From NCBI RefSeq assembly GCF_001536285.1, contig NZ_FAOZ01000011.1, forward strand, positions 1-64,000: a DNA stretch of 64,000 nucleotides, read 5' to 3'. This DNA is from Parafrankia irregularis. GTDB lineage: Bacteria > Actinomycetota > Actinomycetes > Frankiales > Frankiaceae. The first letter of the stretch is position 1; every line of letters begins with the position of its first letter. The position numbers were made by a program, and so were the translations under genes. This document shows positions 56,637 through 64,000 of this stretch, piece by piece. Under the pieces are notes generated by a model that had not been told where the DNA came from, did no database searches, and saw nothing but the letters and a program-made list of their open reading frames with translations.

Positions 56637-58094
56637 TCAGATCCGCTTCGGCGCCGATGCCCCACCGGCCGACGCGTTCCGGGCCTGTGCGTGCCGTGCG
56701 AGGGCGTCACGGCGCTCCACCGCGTGGTCCACGATCGGGCCCGGGTACCCGTTCGGTGGGCCGCCCGGGCACTTCCACGGCTCGTGGACCAGCTCGGCGG
56801 GCAGACCGCGCAGCTCGGGCACCCAGCGCCGGATGTACTCCCCGTCGGGATCGAACCTGCGGCCCTGGGAGACGGGGTTGAAGACGCGGAAGTACGGCGC
56901 CGCGTCGGTGCCGGTGCCGGCCGTCCACTGCCACCCGTGGTTGTTCGAGGCGAGGTCGCCGTCCACCAGCCGTTCCAGATACCAGCGAGCCCCGTGCGTC
57001 CAGTGGACGTGGAGGTCCTTGCAGACGAACGACGCCTCGATCATCCGTACCCGGTTGTGTACCCAGCCCTCGGCCAGCAGCTGGCGCATCCCGGCATCGA
57101 CGATGGGATATCCGGTTCGCCCCCACTTCCACGCCTCGAAGCTCTCGCCGGGTGGTTCATAGGACATCCGGGCCAGGGTGTCGGAGAGGTCGCTCCGTGC
57201 TGAGGATGGATTCGCCGCGAGGACATCCGCGTAGAACTCCCGCCACGCGATCTCGCTACGGAACTTCTCCGCCGACTCCATTACGCCGTCCGTGGCGTCG
57301 TCGGTGGCGCCGCCGGTCGCGGGAGCCGTCGCCGCGCGCACGCCGTCCAGCACCGTTCTCGGATGTATGCAGCCCCATTTCAGGTAGGGCGACAGGCGCG
57401 AGGTGGCGTCGGCCGCCGGCTCGTCGCGGTGCCGCGCGTAGTCGCCGAGCGGCCCACGCAGGAAGGCGTGCAGGCGGTCGTGTGCGGCCTGCTCACCCGG
57501 CGGGGGCAACGTGACGCCGTCGAGGTCGGGGTCCGGGGGAATCTCCTCGCTTCCCCCGCTCAGAGAGGCCGGATCAAGCCAGTCCGGCTCCGTCGGCGCG
57601 GGTGCGGCCGGCGCGGGCCATCCGTGCGCCTTCCAGGCCCGGTAGAAGGGGGTGAAGACCCGGTAGGGCGAGCCGTCCGGCTTGACCAGCCGGCCGGGCT
57701 CGACAGCGTAGGCCGAGCCGGTGCGCCGCAGCTCCCGTCCGCCTGCGAGCAGTGCCCGGGCGACCTGTTCGTCGCGGCGACGCCCGTGCGGCCCGTGGTC
57801 GGCCGCGATGTGGACGACGTCGGCACCGATCTCGCCCGCCACGGCGGGGACGACCTGTTCGGGGTCGCCGGTGCGCACGCACAGCCGACCGGCGAGCCTG
57901 CGGTCGAGATCCCGCAGGCAGCGGTAGAGGAACGCGAGCCGCACCGGCCCGGCCGGGCGGCGGAGCGCCTCGTCGAGGACGAACAGTGCCAGCACCGGGC
58001 CCTGCCCGGCCGCGGCGAGCAGGGCCGGGTTGTCGTCGAGGCGCAGGTCCCGGCGCAGCCACCACACGGTCCGACTCGATGTGGACGATCTCAT
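56637..58094 (-). CDS. phrB: Deoxyribodipyrimidine photolyase
   Basis: FAD enzyme that repairs pyrimidine dimers with light. The N-terminal alpha/beta antenna domain (VWWLRRDLRLDDNPAL) and the FAD domain with SRLSPYLKWGCIHPR, WREFYADVL, RTGYPIVDAGMRQL, HNRVRMI and the Trp-rich WQWTAGTGTDAAPYFRVFNP (split) are all present. Start ATG 58094; an ATG at 58160 would add 22 residues. 485 aa, complete. The neighbouring MscS-like gene is divergent. Confidence 0.94.
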   Translation of the reverse strand: MRSSTSSRTVWWLRRDLRLDDNPALLAAAGQGPVLALFVLDEALRRPAGPVRLAFLYRCLRDLDRRLAGRLCVRTGDPEQVVPAVAGEIGADVVHIAADHGPHGRRRDEQVARALLAGGRELRRTGSAYAVEPGRLVKPDGSPYRVFTPFYRAWKAHGWPAPAAPAPTEPDWLDPASLSGGSEEIPPDPDLDGVTLPPPGEQAAHDRLHAFLRGPLGDYARHRDEPAADATSRLSPYLKWGCIHPRTVLDGVRAATAPATGGATDDATDGVMESAEKFRSEIAWREFYADVLAANPSSARSDLSDTLARMSYEPPGESFEAWKWGRTGYPIVDAGMRQLLAEGWVHNRVRMIEASFVCKDLHVHWTHGARWYLERLVDGDLASNNHGWQWTAGTGTDAAPYFRVFNPVSQGRRFDPDGEYIRRWVPELRGLPAELVHEPWKCPGGPPNGYPGPIVDHAVERRDALARHAQARNASAGGASAPKRI

Positions 58095-58207
58095 CCACAG
58101 AAGGTAACGACCCACACACCGAAACACCCCATGGACCACTTCAGTGCCACGCAGGTCCACGGCGTGGCATCACTTCATCCTCGGCCACGCACTGTTGTGC
58201 TGTCGGG

Positions 58208-59353
58208 GTGACGCAGGCCGTGCAATGGGATCAGGGCATCTCGGACGCCTGGTCGCGAATGGCGCAGACCGGCCCCAAAATGATCGTCTTCGCTCTGATC
58301 CTCACGATCGGCGCGGTCGTCGTACGGGCCCTGCTCCGCCTCGCGGACCGGGCCCTGGAGGACAACGGTTTCGACCGTCTGCTGGCCCGCAGCGGCATCG
58401 GCCGGCTGCTCCGCTGTCGGGACACCATGGTCCGCGACGGGCTGTTCCGGCTCGCCGCCGTGGCAGGTCTGCTGGCCGTCCTGCGCGTCGCGCTCGGCGT
58501 CTTCGGTCCCAGCCCGGCCGACCGGATGGCCGGCGCGGTCCTGGGAGTGCTGGTGCGGCTCCTGCTGGCGATCGCGATCGTGCTGGTCGGCCTGGCGCTG
58601 GCCGGCATCGCGCGCCAGTTCCTCACCGACTCCTTCAGCGGGCTGCCCCACGGGCGCGCCCTGAGCCGGGTCGTCGCCGCGGCGGCCTGCCTCCTCTTCG
58701 GAAAGGCCGCCCTGGACGAGCTTGGCATCGGAACCTCCGTCACGACCCCGCTGCTGTACGCGGTACTCACCGCCGGCACCGGCGTGCTCGTGGTCGGAGT
58801 GGGCGGCGGGCTGATCCGTCCGATGCAGAGCCGCTGGGAGGAGATTCTCGATCGCGCCGAGGACGCCGCCGAGGACGCTCGTGCGGCCTGGCGGACCAGC
58901 CACCCGCCGGCGGCGCCCACCACACCGCCACCCTCATCCACCGAACAGGCGTCCCCCGCCGGCCAGGCAGCCTCAGCCAGCCAGGGAGCCTCCGCCGGCC
59001 AGGCAGCCTCAGCCAGCCAGGCAGCCTCAGCCAGCCAGGGAGCCTCAGCCAGCCAGGCAGCCTCAGCCCGCGAGGGGTCCTCAGCCGAGCAGGTCCGCCG
59101 CGAGACCCGCCCGGCGCCTGGGCCGCGGCCCCCCGTCCCGCGGCGCCCGCCCATCCCACCGCCAGGCGAACGGCCGATGCCGGCACTGCCGCCGCGTCCG
59201 TCGACGGCTACCCGCCGGATGGCCGATCCCCGGGGACCGATACCGTCTGCGGACCGCACCGTCCCGCCCCCACCGACGGGCACCGCGCCACGGTCCGGGC
59301 AGCCTGTTCCACCGCCCACACCCCCTGTTCGGGGGGATCAGCCCGGCCTCTGA
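58208..59353 (+). CDS. Membrane protein with MscS-like transmembrane helices and repetitive tail
   Basis: About 381 aa. Four hydrophobic segments (about 24-40, 80-97, 110-133, 155-172) plus one near 182-200 resemble the conserved TM_helix repeats found next to MscS-type channels (GIARQFLTDSFSGLPHGR). The beta-domain pore of true MscS is absent. The C-terminal half is low complexity: AASASQ/GASASQ repeats (about 250-292) and Pro-rich sequence. The start is a GTG at 58208 with weak ribosome site. Role in osmotic response is inference. Confidence 0.75.
   Translation: MTQAVQWDQGISDAWSRMAQTGPKMIVFALILTIGAVVVRALLRLADRALEDNGFDRLLARSGIGRLLRCRDTMVRDGLFRLAAVAGLLAVLRVALGVFGPSPADRMAGAVLGVLVRLLLAIAIVLVGLALAGIARQFLTDSFSGLPHGRALSRVVAAAACLLFGKAALDELGIGTSVTTPLLYAVLTAGTGVLVVGVGGGLIRPMQSRWEEILDRAEDAAEDARAAWRTSHPPAAPTTPPPSSTEQASPAGQAASASQGASAGQAASASQAASASQGASASQAASAREGSSAEQVRRETRPAPGPRPPVPRRPPIPPPGERPMPALPPRPSTATRRMADPRGPIPSADRTVPPPPTGTAPRSGQPVPPPTPPVRGDQPGL
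58964..59085 (+). repeat. 18-bp tandem repeat within the MscS-like gene
   Basis: CAGCCAGCCAGGCAGCCT-type units, six or more with small variants, encode the SQAASA-type tail. Confidence 0.85.
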
Positions 59354-59583
59354 CCACGCTTCTGACCGACCAGTAGGGGCGCGTTCGGCAAACTACGACG
59401 CGCCACGACGCCGGGTGGGGCACTCTGGGAAGACGAGAACTACTTCGGGTCGCGGCGCGGCGCCGACGCCGCTCCGCACGACGGGGGGAGCCCCCTACGC
59501 CAGGACGAACAGCGGACGATCAGCACCTCGCGGAGGGCGACGCCACAGTGGCGTCACGAGATTGCGAGCGAAGGGACTTCCAG

Positions 59584-60240
59584 GTGAACGAGCCATCGGA
59601 CATGGAACGTTCACGGCTGCTCCTTGGCTGGCTGGCAGCCCGTCGGGCAGTGGATCACTGCCTGTCCGACCTGCTGGCCGCCGGCCCCGCCGGTGAACGC
59701 AGGGTCCGCGAGTCGCTCGCGAAGGTCGATGACCTGGAGACACGCGCCCAGGTGGCATTCGATCGCTATCGCAGCGCGGCCGAGTCGGCCGAAACGGCGA
59801 TGCCAGGTACCGAGCCGCCCCAGATCTGGCTGGCCGGCGCCGCGCCAGCCGCCGGCGCGGACGGAGCCGAGGACGGCCAGAACAGCAGGAACAGCGAAAC
59901 GGGTCGCGGCCCGCGCAGCACCGTGGACAGAATCGGCCCGGTCGAGCGCGGTGGCCCGGTCGACCGCGGGATCGGTGCGGCCCAGAGCAGCGCGGCCCAG
60001 ACGGCCCAGAGCGGTGCGACGCAGAACGGCGAGGCCCGCGCGTTCGACGCCGAGACGAGAAACGTCATGCCACTACCGATGCACTCCCGCAGCATGACCC
60101 CAGCCGGTCGGGAGCAGCCCGGAGCCGACCCCGCGGCGGATCGTTGGGCGCCACGTGAGCGCCCGCGACTGAACGTCGTGCGCGAGGGCGATCTCGCGCG
60201 TAGCAGTTCAAATACAAAGAGTAATCAACGACACCGTTGA
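59584..60240 (+). CDS. Hypothetical protein with helical N-terminus and disordered tail
   Basis: About 218 aa. Residues 6-70 are helical (ERSRLLLGWLAARRAVDHCL, KVDDLETRAQVAFDRYRSA) and look like a small helical bundle; the rest is Gly/Ser/Gln/Arg-rich and probably disordered. No signal or membrane segment. GTG 59584 has GAAGGGA upstream; ATG 59548 is also in frame. No family recognised. Confidence 0.6.
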   Translation: MNEPSDMERSRLLLGWLAARRAVDHCLSDLLAAGPAGERRVRESLAKVDDLETRAQVAFDRYRSAAESAETAMPGTEPPQIWLAGAAPAAGADGAEDGQNSRNSETGRGPRSTVDRIGPVERGGPVDRGIGAAQSSAAQTAQSGATQNGEARAFDAETRNVMPLPMHSRSMTPAGREQPGADPAADRWAPRERPRLNVVREGDLARSSSNTKSNQRHR

Positions 60241-60277
60241 TGCGCGGCCAGGTTGGCGGCGCGTCAGAATACCCGTC

Positions 60278-61450
60278 GTGTCGGCCGCCCACCGCCGCCG
60301 CGTCGTCGCGGTCCGGCTTCTTACCTCGCTGCTCGCGACGATGATGGTCGTCACCGGCTGTGGACTCATCGGTGCCAAGGGTTCCTCCCCGCAGGCCAGC
60401 GCCACGGATAGTCCGGTAACCGCGACAACCTCGCCATCACCGTCGCCCACATCGGGCCCGGATGCCTTCGAGCGGAGTGGACGCGGTAGTCAGATCCGGC
60501 TGACGCTCCCGGACAGCGGCACGGTCGAGCCGTATCCCCTGGTCGTGGCTTTGCACAGCCTCTACCACGACGGCAGCGAGCCGCAGCTCGGCTGGGGCCT
60601 GGACGAGTTGGCCCGCTCGTCGGGCTTCGCGGTCGTCTACCCCGACGGCCTGAACCTGTCCTGGAACGCGGGTACCTGCTGCGGCGCCTCCGGCGCGGCA
60701 GGCGTCGACGACGTCGGCTGGCTGCGTTCACTCATCGCGCATCTGGAGACCGAGTACCCCATCGACCCCCGGCGAGTCAGCATCATCGGACTGTCGAACG
60801 GCGGAATGCTCGCCTACCGCTACGCCTGCGAGCACGGCGACGAGCTCGCAGGCTTCGCCGCCGTCGCGGCCAGCCTGCAGACGCTCAGCTGCGCCCCACC
60901 GGCGCCGCTGACCACAGTGGAGATCCACGGCAGCCTGGACGGGCACGTCCCCTACGCCGGGACATTGTGGTCGGAACCGTTGCAGACCGGGATCACGCCA
61001 GTGGACGTCAGCCTCGCGCCGTTCCGCGCGGTCGACGGCTGCCCGGCGCCCACCCAGCCCGGCGACACGAGCTACACCGGCGCGGACGGCCGCCCCATCG
61101 GTGCCAGCACGAACCCCACGGCGGCGTCCTCCGGCTCCGCCGGCTCACCCACCGGCGACGGAGCCGCGTCCGCGATCATCTCGGCCGCGGGACCCGACGG
61201 CCAGCTGGCCGGCTCCGGGACGGCGGCGGGGGCAGCTGTCCCATCGCAGCAGGCCACGCCCACGACCACGCCGGTCGCGATCCGGCACGAGACGCTCTGC
61301 TCGACGTCCGCCCACCTCGTCCAGTACGTCCTGCCGACGCTGGGGCACGGGTGGCCGGCGCTGACCGGCCCGACCGCGTTCAACACCGCCGCGGTGCTGT
61401 GGGACCTGCTGAAGGATGCCCGGTCGGCCACCGCCGGGCCGCGCATGTAG
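60278..61450 (+). CDS. LpqC-like PHB-depolymerase-family esterase lipoprotein
   Basis: An exported alpha/beta-hydrolase of 390 aa. Lipobox VVTGC (Cys about 28) follows a short signal. Catalytic Ser in IGLSNGGML, Asp in HGSLDGHVPY, His in TLGHGWP. Between Asp and His lies an inserted ~75-aa Ser/Ala/Gly/Thr-rich stretch (about 260-335) not expected in the family. YPDGLNLSWNAGTCCG is the oxyanion-side motif. GTG start at 60278. Probably hydrolyses polyesters or aromatic esters outside the cell. Confidence 0.88.
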   Translation: MSAAHRRRVVAVRLLTSLLATMMVVTGCGLIGAKGSSPQASATDSPVTATTSPSPSPTSGPDAFERSGRGSQIRLTLPDSGTVEPYPLVVALHSLYHDGSEPQLGWGLDELARSSGFAVVYPDGLNLSWNAGTCCGASGAAGVDDVGWLRSLIAHLETEYPIDPRRVSIIGLSNGGMLAYRYACEHGDELAGFAAVAASLQTLSCAPPAPLTTVEIHGSLDGHVPYAGTLWSEPLQTGITPVDVSLAPFRAVDGCPAPTQPGDTSYTGADGRPIGASTNPTAASSGSAGSPTGDGAASAIISAAGPDGQLAGSGTAAGAAVPSQQATPTTTPVAIRHETLCSTSAHLVQYVLPTLGHGWPALTGPTAFNTAAVLWDLLKDARSATAGPRM

Positions 61451-61462
61451 ATCCCTGGCTCG

Positions 61463-61690
61463 CGCGGCCACCCTTCGAGGATCCCGCAGCCCTACGCCGC
61501 ACCAGCGATTACCGGCCATTACTCCCATGAGGGACAAAAGGGGCGCCGATTCGCCTGGCGACCCACAAGAAGTGAGGATTTTGGTCGTTGGAACGACCAA
61601 AATCGTTCACTCTTGCGACCCGCCAACCCGCGCCACCGCGCCACCGGGCCACCGGGCTCTTGGAGGTCCGGCCGTGTTCGTGGAGCCCGT
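61463..61690 (+). repeat. Dispersed intergenic repeat, copy 3
   Basis: Shares CGCGGCCACCC-x-TCGAGGAT, CGCACCAGCGATTA, GAGGGACAAAAGG, CGCCTGGCGACCCACAAG and CACTCTTGCGACCCGCCA with copies 1 and 2, and GTTCGTGGAG with copy 1. The hairpin core is at about 61565-61618. It starts 13 bases after the esterase stop, between convergent genes. Confidence 0.85.
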
Positions 61691-61726
61691 GACCTCCCCG
61701 CCCGCCGGCCGGTCAGGTCACGGGCT
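61684..61726. terminator. Hairpin overlapping the stop of the large membrane protein gene
   Basis: AGCCCGTGACCT and AGGTCACGGGCT are perfect 12-base arms. The right arm overlaps the minus-strand stop codon at 61713. Confidence 0.7.
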
Positions 61727-63623
61727 GGAAGGACGCCCGGAGCGCGGCCATGAGGGTGTTGAGCGTCCCCGAGGCCTCGGCGGGCACCCGGGCGATGAGC
61801 ACGTAGACCGCGCCGGAACCGTCGACCGTGCGCATGAGATAGGACACGCGCTGCCCATCCCGGTCGTAGGAGCCGGCGAGTTCCTGTGTCGGCGCGCCGG
61901 ACGAGTCGGTGGCGGCGCCGGAACGATCCTGGCTCAGGCCGCTGACGCTGCCGAACTCACCGGCCTGCACCTTGCTGAGGGCGGTGGCGGCGTCCGCCCC
62001 GGCCACCCGGGCCACTCCGATCATCTGCGGGCCGTACTCGGCCGAGGTCCCGGCGGCGCCGGCACCCGGCTCACCGAAGAAGACACCGGTGTTGTCCTGG
62101 CGCTGCTTCCAGGACCCCGGATGGGAGAACGTGGCCTTCTGAACGGCGTCCGTGTAGGCCACCCAGTCGGCCGGCACCGTCACCTGGGGCTGGGCACTCG
62201 CGGCGGCGCTGGGAGCCGGGGTGGTCGCCCCCGCCGCCGTGGTGGGAGTCGCGGACGGTTCGGTGCCCGTCGCGCCCGTCGCGGACGTCGTGTCGTCGCC
62301 GCTGGGCCGCACCTTCTCCCAGACGACTCCCGCTCCCACCCCGACCCCGAGCGCCACGCCCAGCACGACCAGAGCGATCACCAGGCGGCGCAGGAAGGGC
62401 CCCAGCCCGGTGTCCTCGCCGCCGGGATAGTCGTCCTCGAAGTCGTCGTCTCCGACCTCGGCCGGGAAGTCCGGTTCGTCGCCCGGGTCCGCGTCGCCGA
62501 AACCGCGCCGACGGGCCGCCGGGCGACGGCGTGGCCCGGTGCCGGCACGCTCCGCTCCGCCCAGGGCATCCCGACCATCGAGATCCCTGCCATCGAGATC
62601 GCGGCCATCCGGGTCGGCGCCACGGCCCGCATCCGCGCCACGGCCGGACAGGCCGCGTTCCTGGCCTGCCCGGTCAGGGTCGCGATCCCGGCGGCCTGGG
62701 CCATCCGGATCCGCGTCCCGGTAGGAACGAGCGGCGCCGCCCACCGGTTCGACGCGCGGCGGTGCCGTCGCGGAACGCGCCGGTCCCTGTTGGTGAAGAT
62801 CCCCACGGGGTCCGGTGCCATATCGCGGATCCGTCCCGGCGGTGTTCGCCGGGACGGGCCACTGCCCCGTACCCACGGCGCCCACAGCGCCCATCGCACC
62901 CGTCGCACCAGCGGCACCCGCCGCGCCGAGAGCCCCCTGAGCACCGGTGGCGCCCTGGGGGCGGGGTGACGTGCGCGCCGCGCCTGCCCGCGGCACAAGA
63001 GCGCGCCGCACGGACGTCCCGCCGGAGCGGGTGTCGGTCGGTTCGTCCCAGCCGTTGCCGGGCGGGTAACCACCGGCGGTGGGCCCGGTCGCGGGCTGGC
63101 CCATGGCGGGGAACCGGCCTCCCGCCGGATCCGCGGCAGCCGGGCCTGGTGACGGATGGCCACCGGCGGGCGCGCCAGGTGCGTAGCCGGCCGTCGCGGC
63201 ATAACCGGGCCCCGCGGGCTGGGCAGACGCGAACTGTCCGGTCAGAGGGTCCAGGCCATCCGACGGATAGGCCTGCGGCGGCTGGCCCGGCTGTGGGTAG
63301 CCCGGCTGCGGCTGTCCCTGCTGCGGGTAGCCCGGCTGTGGGTAGCCCGGCTGCGGCTGAGCCGGCTGTCGATACCCCCCAGGCGGATAACCGCCCGGCG
63401 GGTAGCCGCCGTCCTGATATCCACCGCCCGCGGGATGCCCACCCGGATACGGCGCAGCGCCGCCATAGGGATCTCCAGGCTGCGAATCGTTCGGGTGCGG
63501 CTGCGGCTCACGTGAGCCGGGTTCGCCCCAGTACCCCTCGGGTTCCGCGCCGCCCTGCGGGTGCCCCCGATAGCCGGGGCGACCTGGATCTCCAGGGCCT
63601 CCCCTCCATGCACCGTCCGTCAC
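61713..63623 (-). CDS. Large Pro/Gly/Tyr-rich single-pass membrane protein
   Basis: 636 aa. The cytoplasmic N-terminal ~420 aa are low complexity: PPGGYPPGGY and QPGYPQPGYPQ repeats (about 70-120), an Ala/Gly/Met stretch, Asp/Arg-rich DGRDLDGRD repeats. An acidic region precedes one membrane helix (about 430-452, VIALVVLGVALGVGVGAGVV). The extracellular C-terminal ~130 aa (VPADWVAYTDAVQKATFSHPGSW, YLMRTVDGSGAVYVL) look like a small PsbP/Lpq-type globular domain. The GTG at 63623 has GGAGG upstream. No family assigned with confidence. Confidence 0.78.
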   Translation of the reverse strand: MTDGAWRGGPGDPGRPGYRGHPQGGAEPEGYWGEPGSREPQPHPNDSQPGDPYGGAAPYPGGHPAGGGYQDGGYPPGGYPPGGYRQPAQPQPGYPQPGYPQQGQPQPGYPQPGQPPQAYPSDGLDPLTGQFASAQPAGPGYAATAGYAPGAPAGGHPSPGPAAADPAGGRFPAMGQPATGPTAGGYPPGNGWDEPTDTRSGGTSVRRALVPRAGAARTSPRPQGATGAQGALGAAGAAGATGAMGAVGAVGTGQWPVPANTAGTDPRYGTGPRGDLHQQGPARSATAPPRVEPVGGAARSYRDADPDGPGRRDRDPDRAGQERGLSGRGADAGRGADPDGRDLDGRDLDGRDALGGAERAGTGPRRRPAARRRGFGDADPGDEPDFPAEVGDDDFEDDYPGGEDTGLGPFLRRLVIALVVLGVALGVGVGAGVVWEKVRPSGDDTTSATGATGTEPSATPTTAAGATTPAPSAAASAQPQVTVPADWVAYTDAVQKATFSHPGSWKQRQDNTGVFFGEPGAGAAGTSAEYGPQMIGVARVAGADAATALSKVQAGEFGSVSGLSQDRSGAATDSSGAPTQELAGSYDRDGQRVSYLMRTVDGSGAVYVLIARVPAEASGTLNTLMAALRASFQPVT

Positions 63624-64000
63624 CAGACAACCTCCGATTCCGGGACATGCAGGAAAAACCCGCGCGGTATACCGGTGTACCACGCCGTTGCGAGTGCGTT
63701 GCGCGAGCCCCCTTGACATTCGGGCCAGCCGGAGTCGAAATCCCGGCGAACAGCCGGGCCCCCTTCCCCGGATGCGACCTACGCCGAACGCGGCTCACCG
63801 TGCGCGGCACGCAACTCAGCCGTGCCGGCTCAACGCAGCGGGCGACGCAGTCATGACCGCCCAGCGACATCATGACCACATCCAACGGTCGACATGTCAC
63901 GACATCATGCTCCGGCACTCACATCATGCCGCCTTCGCCCGAAAGCAGCACGAACTAGACGGGACCGTCACAGCCTGGCACAAACGTGCCGGGATGCCAG
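63624..64000. other. Right end of the window, no gene recognised
   Basis: About 375 bases of intergenic sequence. CATCATG occurs three times between 63860 and 63935, and CGACATGTC is a short palindrome. Probably promoter DNA of the minus-strand membrane protein gene. Confidence 0.4.

Overview
The window is high-GC DNA with strong G/C bias at third codon positions and many GTG or TTG starts. It carries a bldC regulator beside DUF3073 and purM/purF, a mycothiol-type maleylpyruvate-isomerase-like protein and a sacsin-type GHKL protein. This points to a filamentous actinobacterium; a Frankia-like chromosome is my best guess, inferred from gene content only. No tRNA, rRNA, CRISPR array or phage module was recognised.

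Layout. 1-3060: an IS256-family element with visible terminal inverted repeats, a secreted TNT-type (NAD+ glycohydrolase-like) toxin homologue with a terminator hairpin, and an FMN reductase. 3060-11750: an intergenic repeat element, a quinone-oxidoreductase-like MDR enzyme, an amidohydrolase, a berberine-bridge-type flavoprotein and a large AfsR/LuxR-like ATPase regulator. 11727-22600: a catabolic block with EthD protein, double-VOC protein, KshA-like Rieske oxygenase, a frameshifted amidohydrolase, TetR regulator, ferredoxin, BluB-like protein, thiolase, acyl-CoA dehydrogenase, AraC regulator and a VOC protein. 22568-26000: a type-B carboxylesterase lipoprotein, BldC and a conserved hypothetical. 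26383-37000: a conserved actinobacterial core with valine/leucine dehydrogenase, DUF3073, purM-purF, an MPI-like protein, the 1244-residue sacsin-like protein and a DUF2530 protein.

37263-43534: a sulfotransferase-fold protein, a coupled flavin reductase/SsuE-like reductase pair, two divergent Cys-containing leader peptides, an orphan winged-helix protein, 2'-5' RNA ligase, a Gfo/Idh/MocA-like protein and a MarR regulator. 43865-46530: a NarL-type two-component pair. 47175-54007: two citrate synthases, an AAA ATPase with a nuclease-like tail, serC and pdxH. 54365-63623: cell-envelope genes (Thr-rich secreted protein coupled to an L,D-transpeptidase lipoprotein, MscS-like membrane protein, LpqC-like esterase, large Pro/Gly-rich membrane protein) plus a photolyase.

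Two non-genic signals recur. A palindrome-centred intergenic element (core palindrome GGTCGTT-GG-AACGACC) appears in at least five intergenic gaps, in divergent, tandem and convergent settings. Many genes end in, or are separated by, short tandem arrays. The most unusual regulatory locus is 40056-40995, where two oppositely transcribed leader peptides sharing an R-x-[HC]-[VI]-D-x-x-R-V motif sit back to back between a sulfonate-type flavin reductase pair and an orphan wHTH regulator.
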